Positions 1 to 13,077 are shown, numbered from the stretch's first letter. The stretch: DNA of 64,000 nucleotides from Synchiropus splendidus (GCF_027744825.2 NC_071334.1:36611937-36675936); one strand, 5' to 3'. Notes: a model not told the origin generated them from the letters alone. A program made the numbers and translations.

Positions 1-3000
1 TCTCAGGCTCTCTCCCCTGTCTTTCTTTTTATTCTTCTCTTCTTACTGCACTTTCCCTTGACATTTGAAATTCGCCGTCAGCTGTTTTTGTCATCTCTCG
101 GGTGTTTGTCCTCCATGAGGGAGGGAAATTAAGTGTCAAAGATAAGTGATGCTTCTACTGTTACTCCCTCTAATCACAGAGTGGAGGATGTTGTGTTTTA
201 GGGCGGTCTCTGTTTGTATACACGGAAGAACTACAAAATGGAGCATCATTTTTGAGTGAAATTCCCAGGGCTGGTTGACTGGTTGGAAACAGGCTCATAT
301 AAGTCATTTGATCTGTGTTCTGTGATTTCATTTGGAGTTGGGGGCAGTGTTGGTGATAATCTCTGAACACATGATTCCTGAATTTGCCTTTGAGATAAAT
401 GTCTGGAGGTTAGCACTCTTAGTAGCACTCTTGGCTCCTGTTGCAAGAGGCAAACACAGTGGGTCTGTGAAGTCCCTGTGTCAAGAGCAGTCAGGTCCCT
501 ATGATGCTGGCTGTGCAGATCGGACTGGGGACTGCATGACCCAGAATGCTTAATGGTCACGCGACTGTACTGCCACTGTTGAATGTCTTCCTGAAGTTAG
601 TCAGCAAAGCTGGCCGAAACTCATGCCGGTCGGTTCATTGAAAGTCACAAACACAGCACTGGCCTTTTCGTATTGATGCGACAATGAGTCAATTACTAAA
701 ACCATTAAGTGACACTGCAGTGAATGTTGTTGTTACAATGTTAAAAAGTTACAGTGTTTAGACCTTCATGTGAGCTTTCTACTGACCACAGGAAGTACAG
801 GAGGGTGGCCTGTTCACCGTTTGTTCGTCCTTTCTTCTTCTTCTGGTCTTTCAGCATTTCTCACGAGGATGAAGCATAGCCTAGTCCAACTCCTCCTCCA
901 TTGTCTGCCTTGATCATCCTCCACAGCCAGAGCTCTCCTTTTTATGTTCACCTTTATCTCATCCATCATTGTGTTTTTTCTTCTTTTACCTGCTGCCTCC
1001 TTTTCTAACATTCTTCTCCCAACAAGGTCAACATTGTCAGCAAACTTTTTCTCTCATCATGCCAGTGAGCAGATGCGACAAGCAAAATGTATATTTAAAT
1101 GATATTTAACGAAATACGAAACGAAAGAGTTCTGTGAAGTAATCCAAAAAGAATCATTCAGTGGAAGGTGTCATGTACAGTACACTTGTTTCTCTGTTTT
1201 CAGACACTTGGATCATTTGGCAAGGCCAGGTGACTAGTATATGCATGGATTTCTAACTACTCCATGTAGAAATCTGCCAGACTAACCCCAAACAATATCA
1301 CAATCTAAGTGGAGTAACTTTTGCTGACTTGCATGTTCCGTTTGTGTCTGCGTGGCTGATTTGGTCCTATAGATCCTGCACTACTACGCGGATTGGATTA
1401 AACTATTCCTGGACACGGCTGCTGCTTTTCTTATTGAATTGGATGACTGGCAGCGATTCAAGAAGCTATTGTGTCTCTCCCACTAAATAACATTCTCACT
1501 GACTTGTGAATTGTTCTTTTTGAGCTTATTTGAGTCGCCGCCTGCATTACTATGTGTGTCAGCAGTTGGAGGACAAATCACTGTGTGGATTGTGGGGGGG
1601 CGGGGGAACTGACAATAGAAATTAATAATCAGCCTAATAACAAAGAGTACTATACAATATTGCACGACGATCAGATAACAGCAGTCTATCATTCTAGTTT
1701 TTAAAGTACAGATGCAAAGGAAAGAGTTCCCACTCACAGTCAACCTTGTGGAGCAGTTGAGATTTGCTGAGTCTTATTTTTTCCAGTGGCATCACAGATG
1801 TTATTTCAGCGGGTGACTTCCATTCCATCAGGATCAGTTCTTTGACACCCGTAGAAAATGTCTAGACTCGAGAGCATCTGAGATTAGCCAGTGCAGCATC
1901 TTTTTGTGCAGTTCTCTGATACGCTTATCTCATAAAAAATCCCATATTTTCCTCCAATAGCCATTGAGTGAAGAGAAAGTGAGTGTTCCATTGACAGGAA
2001 TTGGTCACTCGGACGAATGTGGGGAACTTATTTTTGAGATGATAACAAACGTGTGAGTGTTCGTTACTCATTTTATTGCGTCTATCACAGTATAGTGTAG
2101 ATATAGCCAGCAATCGGACAGAAAAATAGTTCAATTCACTGTCATTTGCAGTGTTTATGTTCCATCTGGTTTGGACATGTGTAACATTTTATATCTCAAG
2201 TTCTATCTGTAGCTGCTGCCGCTGAGTCCGCGTCTGCCGCTCTGTGCTGCTGAGAGACACGACCAGCGCCACATTTCATCATCCCTGGCGATTGTTCTGG
2301 AACTGATTGAAGAATATTTTCTAAGTCAGTTCTACAGTCAGTCTGCTTCTTATTGAAACATGACAGTCATGATGTAGTCAAGCAAGAGGAAAAACGCTAC
2401 TCCTTTGTCCTTATTATTCTACATTGCAGTACTGCAATGTGAGGGCCGATGAAATGAACATGACAAAATCAAATATTCCCACAGCATGCACTGGGACAGC
2501 CTTGACCTCGACGATGACGGATGTGTGCTGTTGCAACATAGATCTTGTTTCTCCTGTCTGAACTTATATTTGCAATGATGTTACTGTATTTCATACCACT
2601 ACCATGCCTAAACCCAAAACACAGATTTTCACTTTCCACTAGATAGATGAACATAAGTCTTCAGACTTGACTGTAATTACTTTGTCCTTAGTAGTTGTTT
2701 AATGTCTCTTTGCTTCTTTATATGGACATATGTGAACAGTTTATTTTCGTTTTCCTTCACCATGAACCTTTCTATGTGTACGTCACCCTCCTTGACAAAC
2801 CCATGAGAGTGCACCGCTAATGGGATTCTTCTTTTTATCAGACTTGTTTTCAGCTGGTTCTAAAACCCGATCCGTCTGCTGGAGCTGTGCTCTCTGGGCT
2901 CAGGCGGACACTCCGTCGATATTTGTGTTGACTTGGTAGCAAGGGTAAGTAGATTACTGGACCAGTGATTGAGGGCAAATCAATTACAGTAGCTCAGTGG

Positions 3001-3800
3001 TCTGTGCATGGTGAGGTGGGAGGCAGGCACTGGACTCATCCTGGTCGGCAAGCAAACCTTCCATATGTAGTGGGACACTTTACAAAGCCAGGTGAACATT
3101 GCGCTGCTGCTGTACTGAAATAAATAGAAGCCAGATGCAATTTTTACAAAATATTCAAGTCACTTGCATAATAAGAGCAAATTAGCAGTCATCAGCAAAA
3201 ATAACTGTCCTGAGAAGAGACGTGCCGTGTTAGTTTCTATGATAACTATTATACTATGAGAAGGCACATCCTTGGACTGGAGAGATTGCCACTCTCCTAC
3301 AATGGAAGGGTGTGGGGAGGTTTCTTGTTGGGCGGATGCAAGTAGTGGAAGGTGGTTCCTACAAGCCAAGCAGCAGAGGGCACTGCGCAATTCTAATCTT
3401 TCACTTGCCTGAACGTGTGTCTAGGGACTCTGAGGGTTCATTTAGCCCAGGTGCTGTGGCGGTCTAATAAATGGCATGGTTAAAAAAAAAAAAATCTAAT
3501 TTAATAATAATTAATTAAATTTTAAAGAGTCAACATCAAGGTTAAAGGGAAAAATGGTATTAAAAGACATCAGGAAAAGAGGGCATACGAATTGTCAGGA
3601 TGGAAACAGAAAAAAAATATATATATGTGAGAAGAATAAACTCATGGAATTAATTTTACCCATGGATAAAATTGCATTTTACTTTCGAAACGAAAAGAAC
3701 CAAATCCAACAGAGTAGATTTTTTTTAAAATAAAGAAGTCTATATAAATCTTTGCGCCTCATTTTATATTTAGATACGTGTGTATTTAAATCACGGTTAA
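1..3800. other. Gene-free stretch at the left edge
   Basis: I see no exon, RNA gene or transposon terminus here that I can defend. The open frames are short, unrelated to any family I recognise and on both strands. Positions 3490-3750 are AT-rich with A and T runs. The stretch is probably intergenic. Confidence 0.5.
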
Positions 3801-3829
3801 ATATAATGTATTTTTTTTCCCCCGCTCCT

Positions 3830-4185
3830 CAGCGGTGCGGGGCGGTTCCAGCCCAAGAGAGGGACCCGCCTATCAGTTGGTTCCGTCATTGTTGCGCCTT
3901 CACTTGTCAGAGCAGCCGTCTTCCTCCGCTACAGTCCCGGGCGCAGCGCGACCGTTTTGTCCCCAGTTTGTTTTTAAAGGCGCGTAAAATGGCGTTTTGG
4001 CGCTCCGAAGCGATTCGTGTCTTCCTCAGCGCGTTCGGTCTGACGTCATAAGACCGGAATCATTTTTTCTTCCGCTGTATGGATTGAAGAAGTTACGTCG
4101 AATCCACATGCTCTCCTCATCTTCATCCTGATGCTGTGAAGGATGCTGCTGACTTCTCATGCTCCACCAGACCCGTGTGTGGCAG
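3830..4185 (+). promoter_or_regulatory. CpG-rich promoter-like block with probable non-coding first exon
   Basis: This is the only strongly CpG-rich stretch in the first 30 kb. It has a GC box (ggggcggt, about 3839), a perfect CRE (TGACGTCA, 4041-4048) and an ETS-type CCGGAA (4054-4059). A good splice donor follows (ggcag|gtaacc, exon end 4185). It contains no convincing open frame. The next + strand gene is fam163a, whose mammalian orthologue has untranslated 5' exons far upstream, so this could be its distal promoter across a roughly 26-kb intron. That link is inference. It could instead serve an unseen gene or be bidirectional. Confidence 0.5.
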
Positions 4186-4635
4186 GTAACCACGAGAAAA
4201 GAGTTGATTTAGGAGTTGAAAAGAACCTGAAAAAATTGTGACCAAGTGTTTTATTGTTTTGTCCGTTGGTGCACTCTGGACAGTGACCTGCTGATGCTGA
4301 TGCATCATCTCTAATGGTGGAGATGGAGGGCACCTTCTGGCAGGGGAAAGAGGGCGGAAGATGCAATCTTAGTAAAAGGAGAAGTGCTGTTCGCCCTCTC
4401 TTGGGGCAGATGGAAGTAGAATATTGTCAGAGTATGTGCAGCCGGACATCAGTTGAGGGAAGTCAGTGTGTGATGTGTTGCATGTTTGTCTATGAATCAA
4501 TTTAAATGTATCTCAAATTTTTCTTTTAAGCTCAATTCTTTAAATGAACTAAATATATTCTTTTACATGTTAGCACTTGAGGAAGAGCTCAAGAATCAGA
4601 ATAGAGCAGCAGGAGTTTAAGGACATACTGCTAGC

Positions 4636-4638
4636 AAA

Positions 4639-4690
<52 letters not shown>
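4636..4690. repeat. Poly-A followed by (TA)n microsatellite
   Basis: About twenty A residues run directly into about 17 TA units. This could be a retroposon tail or a simple tract; no flanking duplication was identified. Confidence 0.85.
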
Positions 4691-4693
<3 letters not shown>

Positions 4694-5884
4694 CTGCATA
4701 CTCACAGCTGGATGGTCGCAAGTTTGATTTCAACTCAAGGAAACTTGGTTAGGGAGATGATGCGTCAACTTAAATGATTGTGAAAGAACCATGTGCATCC
4801 ATTTCTGAGTAATTTAGTCCCAAAAGCTATGTCAAAAAGTATGCACACAAGGTTACCTCTACGTGACCTGTTGGAATCATGTCTGTGTAGGCATAGCAGA
4901 CAACAAGGTGCAGAGAGATAAGTTCTGTTTTCAGCTCTGCACTCTCCCTCTCACGGGTTCTCTGCATCCAGATGAGCTGCAATCTTTATAACGGGATCAA
5001 CGTCAGTGGCGATGACGTTCAGAGGATCAGAGGAAGGAAACAAGACCCACTGCTCCTAAGGCCCCTGTGCCGACTCAAATATTTGGCACGGTGCAAGGTT
5101 TTGTGATTTCTGATGCTGGAGGACTGCAAGGTGCTGGGCCCGACTCCTGGAGAAGGCACAGAGTTGCCCTTCCAGAACTTGTTGCTTGCCAGTCAAGACA
5201 GCGATTGTGCAAGTGTTGCCTGGAATGCACACAATGTTGTGATAAAGCGTGGTTCCAAAACTCTTAAGTGAGAGTGATTGTCTTGATCCGGCTTTTGGCT
5301 AGGATTTTGAAACAGGGTGTCTGTAAGCTGTGTATCAGTGATGGCTTTTTTCTTTCACGCCTTTAAACGTTCATTCATTCAAACAGAGTGTGAATAAAGG
5401 CTTGCAGCTAAATGAATAAATATAACCACGTAAATTTGATCCTTTTGTTTGTTGCTCGCATTTGGCAAGCACTGTGTGATCGAACTATGTATAAAATGTG
5501 GAACTTATCTGCATTTTCCTCCTGTCACCAGCATCAGACATCTAATGTAATAACCGTGCGCATCCGTGTCGTGAGTCGCGAGATGTGGATAACCGGGATG
5601 ACCAAAGTATGGCTGCAAAATGACTGGGTAGAGACACTCTTTTTATGGAAACCAGTGTGATGACACCTTGAGTATATTGGCATTATACAGGCAGTAATAA
5701 CCTGAAGTTTAGGGCGTCCTGCTGAGAATGCAGGGTGTCCAGTTTTTCAGAACATCACCAGGATGCCCAGACACCCCCGTAGCTAAAAGCCTGGTCTTGA
5801 TGTGTGTCTTCCACCCCCTGCTTCAAGAGGCTGAGATTGGGGAAAAACTGTTGAAACGTAATAGAGATGTAAATCCACCACAGC

Positions 5885-6009
5885 ATTTTTTGTCTTGTCA
5901 GTCTGCAGGCCTGGGTGCTTGATTTAATACACCTGTGACCAGGCCAAGTGATTTGGACACCTGATTCTGACCATTTGGATGGGTGAGCAAATACTCTTGG
6001 TAATATAGT
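5885..6009. repeat. Remnant of the fish 'CCAAAAGTATTTGCTCACC' DNA-transposon repeat, one end
   Basis: The segment ends with gggtgagcaaatactcttgg followed by taatatag. This is the inverse of the end seen at 9885 (ccaaaagtatttgctcacc). I recognise this as the terminus of an abundant teleost non-autonomous DNA transposon, probably Tc1/mariner-related. Only one end is present. The family name is from memory and unverified. Confidence 0.55.
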
Positions 6010-7225
6010 TCATTTATGGAGTATAATTATAGGCAAGTCTCAGAGCCACATGGATAACTGAAGTCTCACTGCTGTTGGAAGGAAAGAGAAGCAGCATGGA
6101 GAAAGTGGATGTTTGAGTGTAAAGCAGCTTGTGTAGAGGATGGTACAAGAGCTCATAGTGCTGCAGAAAACCTTAATGTGATAATTCGGTAATATTTAAT
6201 CACCATTTTGTGACTGTGTGTGAAGGAAAGATAACTGATGCTCTGACCCATTTCTCTCAGAGCTAGGAAGCAGCTTGACTGACTGAGGAGTTTCCTTTCC
6301 TCTGCACACACACAGGAAGCGTGTGTATTATAAGAGGCGTTTGTCATTAGGGCACTGGTGCCCAACACAGCAGCTACACACATAATGTTTTTTATGCAAC
6401 TATGAAGGCTTAGTGTGCAGGCTGTTTAACACAAATTACAACCATCTGCCAGCAGTGCTGTGTTTGTCAGAGCGTAGTCACTCTGCAGCAGTCTGGCCAG
6501 GAACTAAATATTTTATTGACCTCAGTTAATTTAGGAAACAGCCAGGAGAAGCTGTGTTAACAGTCCTGACACTTCCCCATGGGTCTTTATTAATGTTGTA
6601 TTGTTCAATCACACTACTGTCGCTGCTCAGGTGATTTGGTGTCTCCAGCAGGGATTCACTTCTTTATCTGATTCTTAAAATAGATCATTAACAGAAGCAA
6701 CCATGCAGATGGACACTAGCGCACCATGAAACAATGACCATCTAAGGGGTCACTCCAAACGACAATAGTAACTGATTTACATGTTAAGTCAATGTACGGC
6801 AGAGGCATGATTATGGGTAGCAAGCTGTCATGCTACATGGGATGTGATGTGTTTGGGGCAACAACATCGCATGGATCTAGAGACAGTGGCTAGTGATGTG
6901 CGGATCGATCCTGAAATATCGATACCTCCAATAACAGATCTTGATTCTCTAAAATCGATTCTCAAACCAAAATGTTGATACTTTCGATACTTAAGTTATT
7001 TGAGGTAGTGTATATCCTTAACAGGAACACGAAGAAAAGTAGCTTAACTATTGAGATGGCGGTTGGTGGGAACTACTTTTCTTTCGCCCGTTGTGTATAA
7101 GCGCAGCCGAAGCACGCTGCTCCGTGCCAGTCACAGTCAAGACTGGTGAACAGTGCTCCTGAATGGCCAACCGTAAGCAGAGCCATGTGTAGAGCTACTT
7201 CAGCGCCACAAACAACTAAGAAGTT

Positions 7226-7290
7226 GTGTGTGACGCCTGTCGAAAAACAATAAGATGTTGTGGCAACATAACAAACTTGGTGAAATCACG
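7226..7290 (+). pseudogene. hAT transposase BED zinc-finger remnant
   Basis: The reading frame shows CDACRKTIRCCGNITNLVK, which resembles the start of ZBED/hAT transposases (C-x2-C ... NxTNLxxH). The expected downstream His residues are lost. The fragment lies inside the 6891-8140 hAT element. Confidence 0.6.
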
Positions 7291-7730
7291 CAGTCCAGTA
7301 CTACGCATCGATGAGGTTGAGGGAGGAGGACTGTTCAGCGTCTGCCTCAGGTGCAGCTGCCAGGGCGAGACAGACGTCTCTGACGGGGCCATTCCATGCA
7401 GCAGGCAGGCAATATCCGGGTCAAGTAGAGTAATAAATGATATCAATGATAATATAATACATAATAATAATAAAGTAATAGGATGTGCATCGCTGAAATA
7501 ATCTCACCCCTCCTAACTTTAGCCTAGATTAATTCATGGTTAAAGTTGATCTTTACATTACGTTATTACATCTACATTATACAGTGGCATTGTTTGTTTA
7601 AATATATTACTAGCAATTTCAGTTTTGAGTTGCCAGTCTAATAATTGGTTGTACCCCCTGTTTGTAGATAGTTGAACCTAATAAGATTAAGTATTCAGTG
7701 CTGAGTAGTCCCATAATTTGTTTTTCGGTG

Positions 7731-7868
7731 AGATACCTGGGAATCACTGCCACTTCTGTGCCGGCAGAGAGAGTCTTTTCAAAGGCAGGAGGGGTTCTGA
7801 GCAAAAAACGGAACAGACAAAAGGGGGAGACAGTGAATATGCTATTGTTCCTGAACAAAAACCTGTGA
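7731..7868 (+). pseudogene. hAT transposase C-terminal dimerisation domain remnant
   Basis: The frame reads RYLGITATSVPAERVFSKAG, continues through a basic stretch, then LLFLNKNL and a stop. This is the conserved 'SxxxERxFSxxG...LxFLxxN' end of hAT transposases. The upstream DDE core is deleted. Confidence 0.85.
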
Positions 7869-8149
7869 GTGAGGGCGCAACAGTGGCAATGTTGGATGCT
7901 GTGTCTACGTATTCAGTGTTTTCACGTTAACATGTTCTGTTGAATTACATTTATAGTGGTTGTTCATAATTCAAGTCATTAAAAATTTATGTTTTATTTT
8001 TTCAGAGTAAATAAATACAAGTTACTCATGATTACGTGTAGTCACATATATATAGGTATCGGTGTCAGTATCGCCAATACCAGCCTGAATTTTACTCAGT
8101 ATCGGATCGGAAAGGAAATCAGTGGAATCGAACATCACTAACAGTGGCA

Positions 8150-9339
8150 TCCAAATATTTTTAGCTTTGAATAGACTACCAAAGATTCAATTCTGAGTCT
8201 CCAATCCACCAGAGGCTTGAGAGATGGGACACTGGTGTGGAAGTGGCACGACGAGTGTTGCCAACTTGCGAAAATTCTTTGTCCAAGTCGGTGTTTGGTG
8301 TCTGATCTAAGCTATGCTTTTTTTATCCAATGTCTGGCATCATGTACGACAGCTATGGCAGCACAGTATCCTAGCATCTCACTCTCACACAGCGGCCTAC
8401 CACTACAAAAGTACCTAACCCTCGTGTCGGCTATTTTGAATGGCATTCGACTTGCGTCCAATCCTACTTACGACTGGTTGGTCGGAACCGATCCCGGTCG
8501 TAAGTCCGATGTCACTTGTATTTTGTCAACATGCAATTAAGTGTGACTTACAGCACTCTTTCACTATCAGTCGCTCAAAGTCTGCTCAAAGTAGACTGTT
8601 CAGGGTTTTCGCAACATATTATCAGGCGTCGCACAACACCAGGCCTTAAGTGAGAGCCACTGTATCATCAGAAAAATGACCTCTTTTTAAAGATGAAATC
8701 TCACAATTTATTAATACCAAGTGGAACCATCGAAACAAGTGGATAACATATCATGGATTTGATTTTGCTGAGTTGAGCACACAGTCATAGTTATGGAGAC
8801 AGTGGCACTAATGACTGGCATAATATTTGGTATTTCAACTTTTGTTTTGGCCATGAATTTTAATTTCGGTGTGTCCGTACTATTGATGATTGCTTTCTTT
8901 TTTTACAGTTCAGTTGAGGCTGCTATTTTACAAAAAAGTGAAAAATGTATTTGAGGCTGAGCGCCAGACAGAACAGCAGTTCTTTCAGACTTCAGTCCAA
9001 GTGCATTTTGAATATAACATTTTCAAGATCAATGTTCTCGTTCACAAAAACAATAACTATAATTTTGTCTTTGTTTTATTAGTTGCAAAATCCAGTGTGG
9101 CACCTGTGACACAATCTTACCCGGTCATGGTGGGTCACACATCATATATATTATGACTGATAATTTGGTTAAACCTTCGCATTGGCTCAACCTATGAAAA
9201 TAACAGGAATACGGAAGATTTACTTGAGATGTTGCTCATTTGTCTACACATTTTTATTTTTTAAAGACGTCTTTGATGTCTGTTGTGTACCTTTATGTTT
9301 TTGATATGTGTTAGTGTCTTTGTTGTCATTGGCTGCTGT
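8150..9339. other. Non-coding stretch, nothing recognised
   Basis: Short chance open frames only, with no splice-flanked conserved peptide. Its right edge leads into a LINE-type tail. Confidence 0.5.
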
Positions 9340-9402
9340 GACATGTTGAATTTCCCCACTGTGGGACTAATGAAGACCATCTAATCTAATCTTGTCTAAA
9401 AT
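9340..9402 (+). repeat. 3' tail of an L2/CR1-like LINE
   Basis: The text gttgaatttccccactgtg, then ggactaatgaag..., followed by repeated atctaatct units, matches the typical 3' end of fish L2/Rex-type LINEs (stem-loop then short tandem tail). No coding part is attached, so the copy is strongly 5'-truncated. Confidence 0.65.
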
Positions 9403-9884
9403 AGAGTGTGACAAAAGCCCCGGTCTCACCCACACGCCTGTCTGTGAATTCTGCTCGTCTTGATTAACAAGCAAACTGAGTCCCCCAGGGGTTCAGAATT
9501 TGTGATAGTTCTGGGTATGATGATCTGGCTTCCATTGTGACCTTTCCATAACATCTCCGAAGAAACATCAATTCATATTTGAAGTGTGACTACAGTGCAT
9601 TCAGCAAACCCAAACTGTAGACCACCTTGAGGAGAAACTGAAAGATACTTTGGTCCGCCTTCTTTTCAGTGACTTCAGGAAGTAGGGAACAGTTTTCGGA
9701 CAATAATGACTCCATATTATCCCAAGGTTTGAGTGTGAGTCAGACCAAATGTGCCCTGAGATATATTGGAAACTATCCCAGCTGTCAACCTTTGCTGCCT
9801 GATGTGACTGCGATAGTAATTTCTTCCGCTATAGCACATTACTCGGAATGAGCATCAACACTAGTGCACGGTTTAATCAGAAGA

Positions 9885-10155
9885 TATAACCAAAAGTATT
9901 TGCTCACCTACCTTGACTCACTTATGAAGTGCCATTCCATTCCTAACCCATAGGTTTCTTTATGATCTTGGTCCACCTTTTTGCAGCTTCAACTCTTTTG
10001 GGAAGGCTGTGTGTTTATAGTAATTTTCGACCATTCTTCCAAAAGCGCATTGGTGAGAAGGTGTTCTGTGGGGTTCAGGTCAGGCCAGTCAAGTTCACAC
10101 CACTTCCACACCAGACTCTGTCATCCATGTCTTTGAGGACCTTCCCCAGATGACG
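9885..10155. repeat. Remnant of the fish 'CCAAAAGTATTTGCTCACC' DNA-transposon repeat
   Basis: It begins taaccaaaagtatttgctca and continues with phrases such as cttcaactcttttgggaagg and gaccattcttccaaaagcgc that recur in a very common teleost repeat. The opposite terminus is absent here. The family assignment is from memory. Confidence 0.6.
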
Positions 10156-10758
10156 TAGTCAGTGGGGAACGCCCTCAGTGATTTCAATAGTGGGACTGTA
10201 CCTTTCTACTTAATGTGTCTGAGATCACTTACCAAACACAATAGCACGAGACTGAACCGATATGGACTTGACAGTCATGCGTAGCAAAACCGGGCTCCTC
10301 AATACACGGAGCTAAGCACCGCTCGGCACAGAAGCCGCTCGGACAAAACAGTCTGAACTCCGGAGCGATGATCTAAGAATGGTTGAGGTATTAGCTAGAC
10401 GATTGTTATAAGCAGTCTTGATACTTCACTTTCACCAGTAAACGTCCTGGCACTGACATCAGTGTTGTATGTGTCATGTTCTGATTTTTGCTTCCTGAAT
10501 CACTATTTAAACAAACCAGAGTGGCGAGGCGACCACTTGCAGTATTCACTCATTGATAACTGAGAACTATTGATGGTCATCAGACGTTAGTTACTCAAAG
10601 ATCCCAAATGATTTGAGCACAAACAAGGCTTTTGTATTGATCTGGAGTCACTGTCCAGAACTTGATCACGCTGATGGGGGAGGGAGTGGTGTGTACTGAG
10701 ACACGGTCACGTCATGGACGGTTTGACTCAAAATTCAGATCATCGTCACAGTCTAAGC

Positions 10759-10964
10759 CAGAGATGGCCAACCAGTCGGAGGCTAAGAGCCACATTGTTT
10801 TACTGTGTTGCTGAAAAGAGCCACATCCTACTAATGTGTAAGGCTGTAAGGCTCACCCGAACAGCTGGTCACATGACTGAGCTGCAGTATAGCGTTTACA
10901 ACCATATCCCAGTAACACAGTAAAGCAATGTGGCTATCAGCCTCTGACTGGTTGACCACCCCTG
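10759..10964. mobile_element. hAT-like MITE (CAGGGGTGGCCAACC family), copy 1
   Basis: The left end is cagagatggccaaccagtcgg and the right end is cctctgactggttgaccacc then cctg, forming imperfect inverted repeats. The interior 'aagagccacat' motifs match the copy at 23334-23540. I see no clear target duplication here. Confidence 0.7.
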
Positions 10965-12014
10965 CCGTATATCCTCAAAGAGCATTCTGCGCTTTACATA
11001 AGACGACATTCTGGATCAGATCGCTTTGTCAAGGACAAAGTGCCTTCACAGTGCCTTCCTGAGTAGCTTCCCACCGGGAAACTTTCATGGAGACGAGACG
11101 TGGTGCAGTGTTTGGGTGCATCGGGACAGAATGAGAGAAGCTGGACAGATGGGCGTTCGGCTAAATAATTGTTTCATAATCTTAGTCATAGTCATAATTG
11201 TAATCCTGATAAAAATTTGATTAATTGACCAGCCGTAACTTGAGGGCACTTTTTACCGCGCACAACATATTTTTATTACTCCCCTTTTCACCGCTGACGC
11301 AGTTGGATGTAACAATGCTCAGCATCAGTTATAGTGAAAGCTGACTTGCTGTGTCGACCCCTGATGGGAAAATTAACAAATTTTTGTATTGCAAAGTATA
11401 ATGATATAAATCATCATAGTCATTGTTTTATTTGTTTATTTCTTTTCATCATATTAATCCTCTGACTTGTATTACTGTGTTCATTATGCTGCTAATATTG
11501 ACAGGAGTGGTGCAAAGGATCAGACTACTCCCCACTGTTCAGCATGTACATGGTCTGCTGACTGGTTGTGCGTGTTGACATAAAGGCACAAAGGCAACAC
11601 ACCAAGGCATATCAGCAACAAGAGCCAAGACGGAGGCTGCTTAACAAATGTCATCACCACTGAATTTAAGCAGAATTCACCCAGGTGAAGCTGTTGCACA
11701 AGCTGTTGTTGAGCGCTGTTGCATACCCTGATGCATTCGCCAAGAAACTCACGCAAATGCGGCCTGTATTAGGCATTTCCAGTAGTTCATTTATAAATAC
11801 ACACCAAGATGCGCAGTGTTAAGTGACAGGGGCAGGCCCCATGAAATCGTCCAGTGCTGCATGTTGCACCACCAGACTGCCGGAAATGTAATGTATAAAC
11901 TGGCAGCTCTATGTTTACGGCTGCACAGTGGCATACTCCTTTGGGCCAAACAAGGGCACCCTCTCAGAGTGAGATGATTGAACATTGAATTCTGTGGCAC
12001 CCCTACTGGTCAGG
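10965..12014. other. Non-coding stretch, nothing recognised
   Basis: Only short, unconvincing frames are seen, including 78 codons on the minus strand at 11520-11756 that resemble nothing I know. Confidence 0.45.
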
Positions 12015-12160
12015 GTGAAAATTAGGGATGCACTGATACCAGTGTTTTTTTTCCAAAATGAGTAGTGTTTGGAGTACTTGCATTTGAGTACTCACCAATG
12101 ACGATACAGAGTACCATTACACTTTTTCCCCCATATCAATTGTTGTTTGAACAGCCTTCC

Positions 12161-12870
12161 TCAGTGACTTTTTTTCTGTACATGGGTGATGGTCACAAGT
12201 TTCACTGCAGTACAAACAGACATTTTAGAAGGTTTTAGATGTTTGGTTGTGGACAACATGGAATCAAGAATCCGCCAGCTCACACTGATCATGCCTTCCC
12301 ACACTCCTCCCATGTGAGATGCATGTGAGGGATTGAATTCCCATGTGCAGCCTTGGTCATGGAGATACTTCAGTGTACTGCTATGGCTTGGATCATCCGG
12401 ACTCATGCCAAGTTCAGGACTGGTTCCAATGAAGTTTGTGCCCTGATCTGACCTTAGTTGTTTCACTGACCCCCTCAGGGCAAAGAACCTCCAGAGGGCA
12501 TTAATGCAACTGGTTGCATCCATGGACTCTATTATTTCTATATGAACTGCTCAAGTACTCATGCGCGTGAAGAGTACAGCCCATCGCTTGCTGTGAGCGG
12601 CACCTCCTCTCATGCGCCAGGTGACCACACTCCACGGATCAAAAACGTCCAGTCCAACAAAAGTGAATGGTGCTGACTCACTCAGACGCTCCCGTGGCAG
12701 GTCAGCCATTTTTTGGATCTAAGTTTTCCTTTCAATTTGCATCAAGTGAAACTCTTGACTGAAACAATCCACAGACCCGCAGCACCTACCCGATGGCACC
12801 TTCCATCAATTGATGACCTTGGTGTCCAACTTTGTGTGGTAGTGGTGTCCAGTAGGGAATAATAGAGAAA
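12161..12870 (-). pseudogene. BEL/Pao integrase remnant (zinc-binding plus catalytic core)
   Basis: Read on the minus strand, the fragment starts with an HHCC-like piece (HYHTKVGHQGHQLMEGAIG, about 12870-12790). It continues with KMADLPRERL and a core containing FTFVGLDVFDPW, RSDQGTNFIG and FNPSHASHMGGVWEGMI. These are signature stretches of Pao-type integrases, including the first and second catalytic-Asp regions and a Glu in the GGVWE segment. An in-frame TGA near 12550 and at least one frameshift break it. It is not expected to make protein. Confidence 0.88.
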
Positions 12871-13077
12871 CGCTGTAAATGTCTGGTGTTAATCTCACTT
12901 TCTTTGAGGTGAGTAGCAAAGACCGCAACGTTGGGTCTCAACTCAGAATTTTACCAACTCAAAGGATTGTTGTTCTTCAGCTGTATGTGGTTTGTGAAGG
13001 AACTATCGCCCTTTAAACCACATGCTGTCTGTAAGTTGTGCAGCAGGAACAGATCTGGTGCATAGAGCGACTGGATT

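Larger units (their letters stand above)
4186..6890. other. Non-coding stretch with poly-A/(TA)n tract and old repeat debris
   Basis: No gene is recognised. A run of A followed by (TA)n lies at 4636-4690. Positions 5885-6009 look like one end of a common fish DNA-transposon repeat (listed separately). The rest shows no clear structure. Confidence 0.5.
6891..8140 (+). mobile_element. hAT DNA transposon, internally deleted, with 8-bp target duplication
   Basis: The element begins tagtgatgtgcgg and ends in an inverted version (aacatcacta). It is flanked by a perfect 8-bp direct repeat, acagtggc, at 6883-6890 and 8141-8148; 8-bp duplications are the hallmark of hAT insertions. Two coding remnants lie inside: a BED-type zinc-finger start (CDAC...CGNITNLV, around 7229-7290) and the hAT C-terminal dimerisation region (RYLGITATSVPAERVFSKAG at 7731 onward, stop at 7866-7868). 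The RNase-H-like catalytic core between them is essentially absent, so this copy is dead or mobilised only in trans. The terminal GATCG/GATAC-rich sequence occurs at both ends. Confidence 0.88.
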
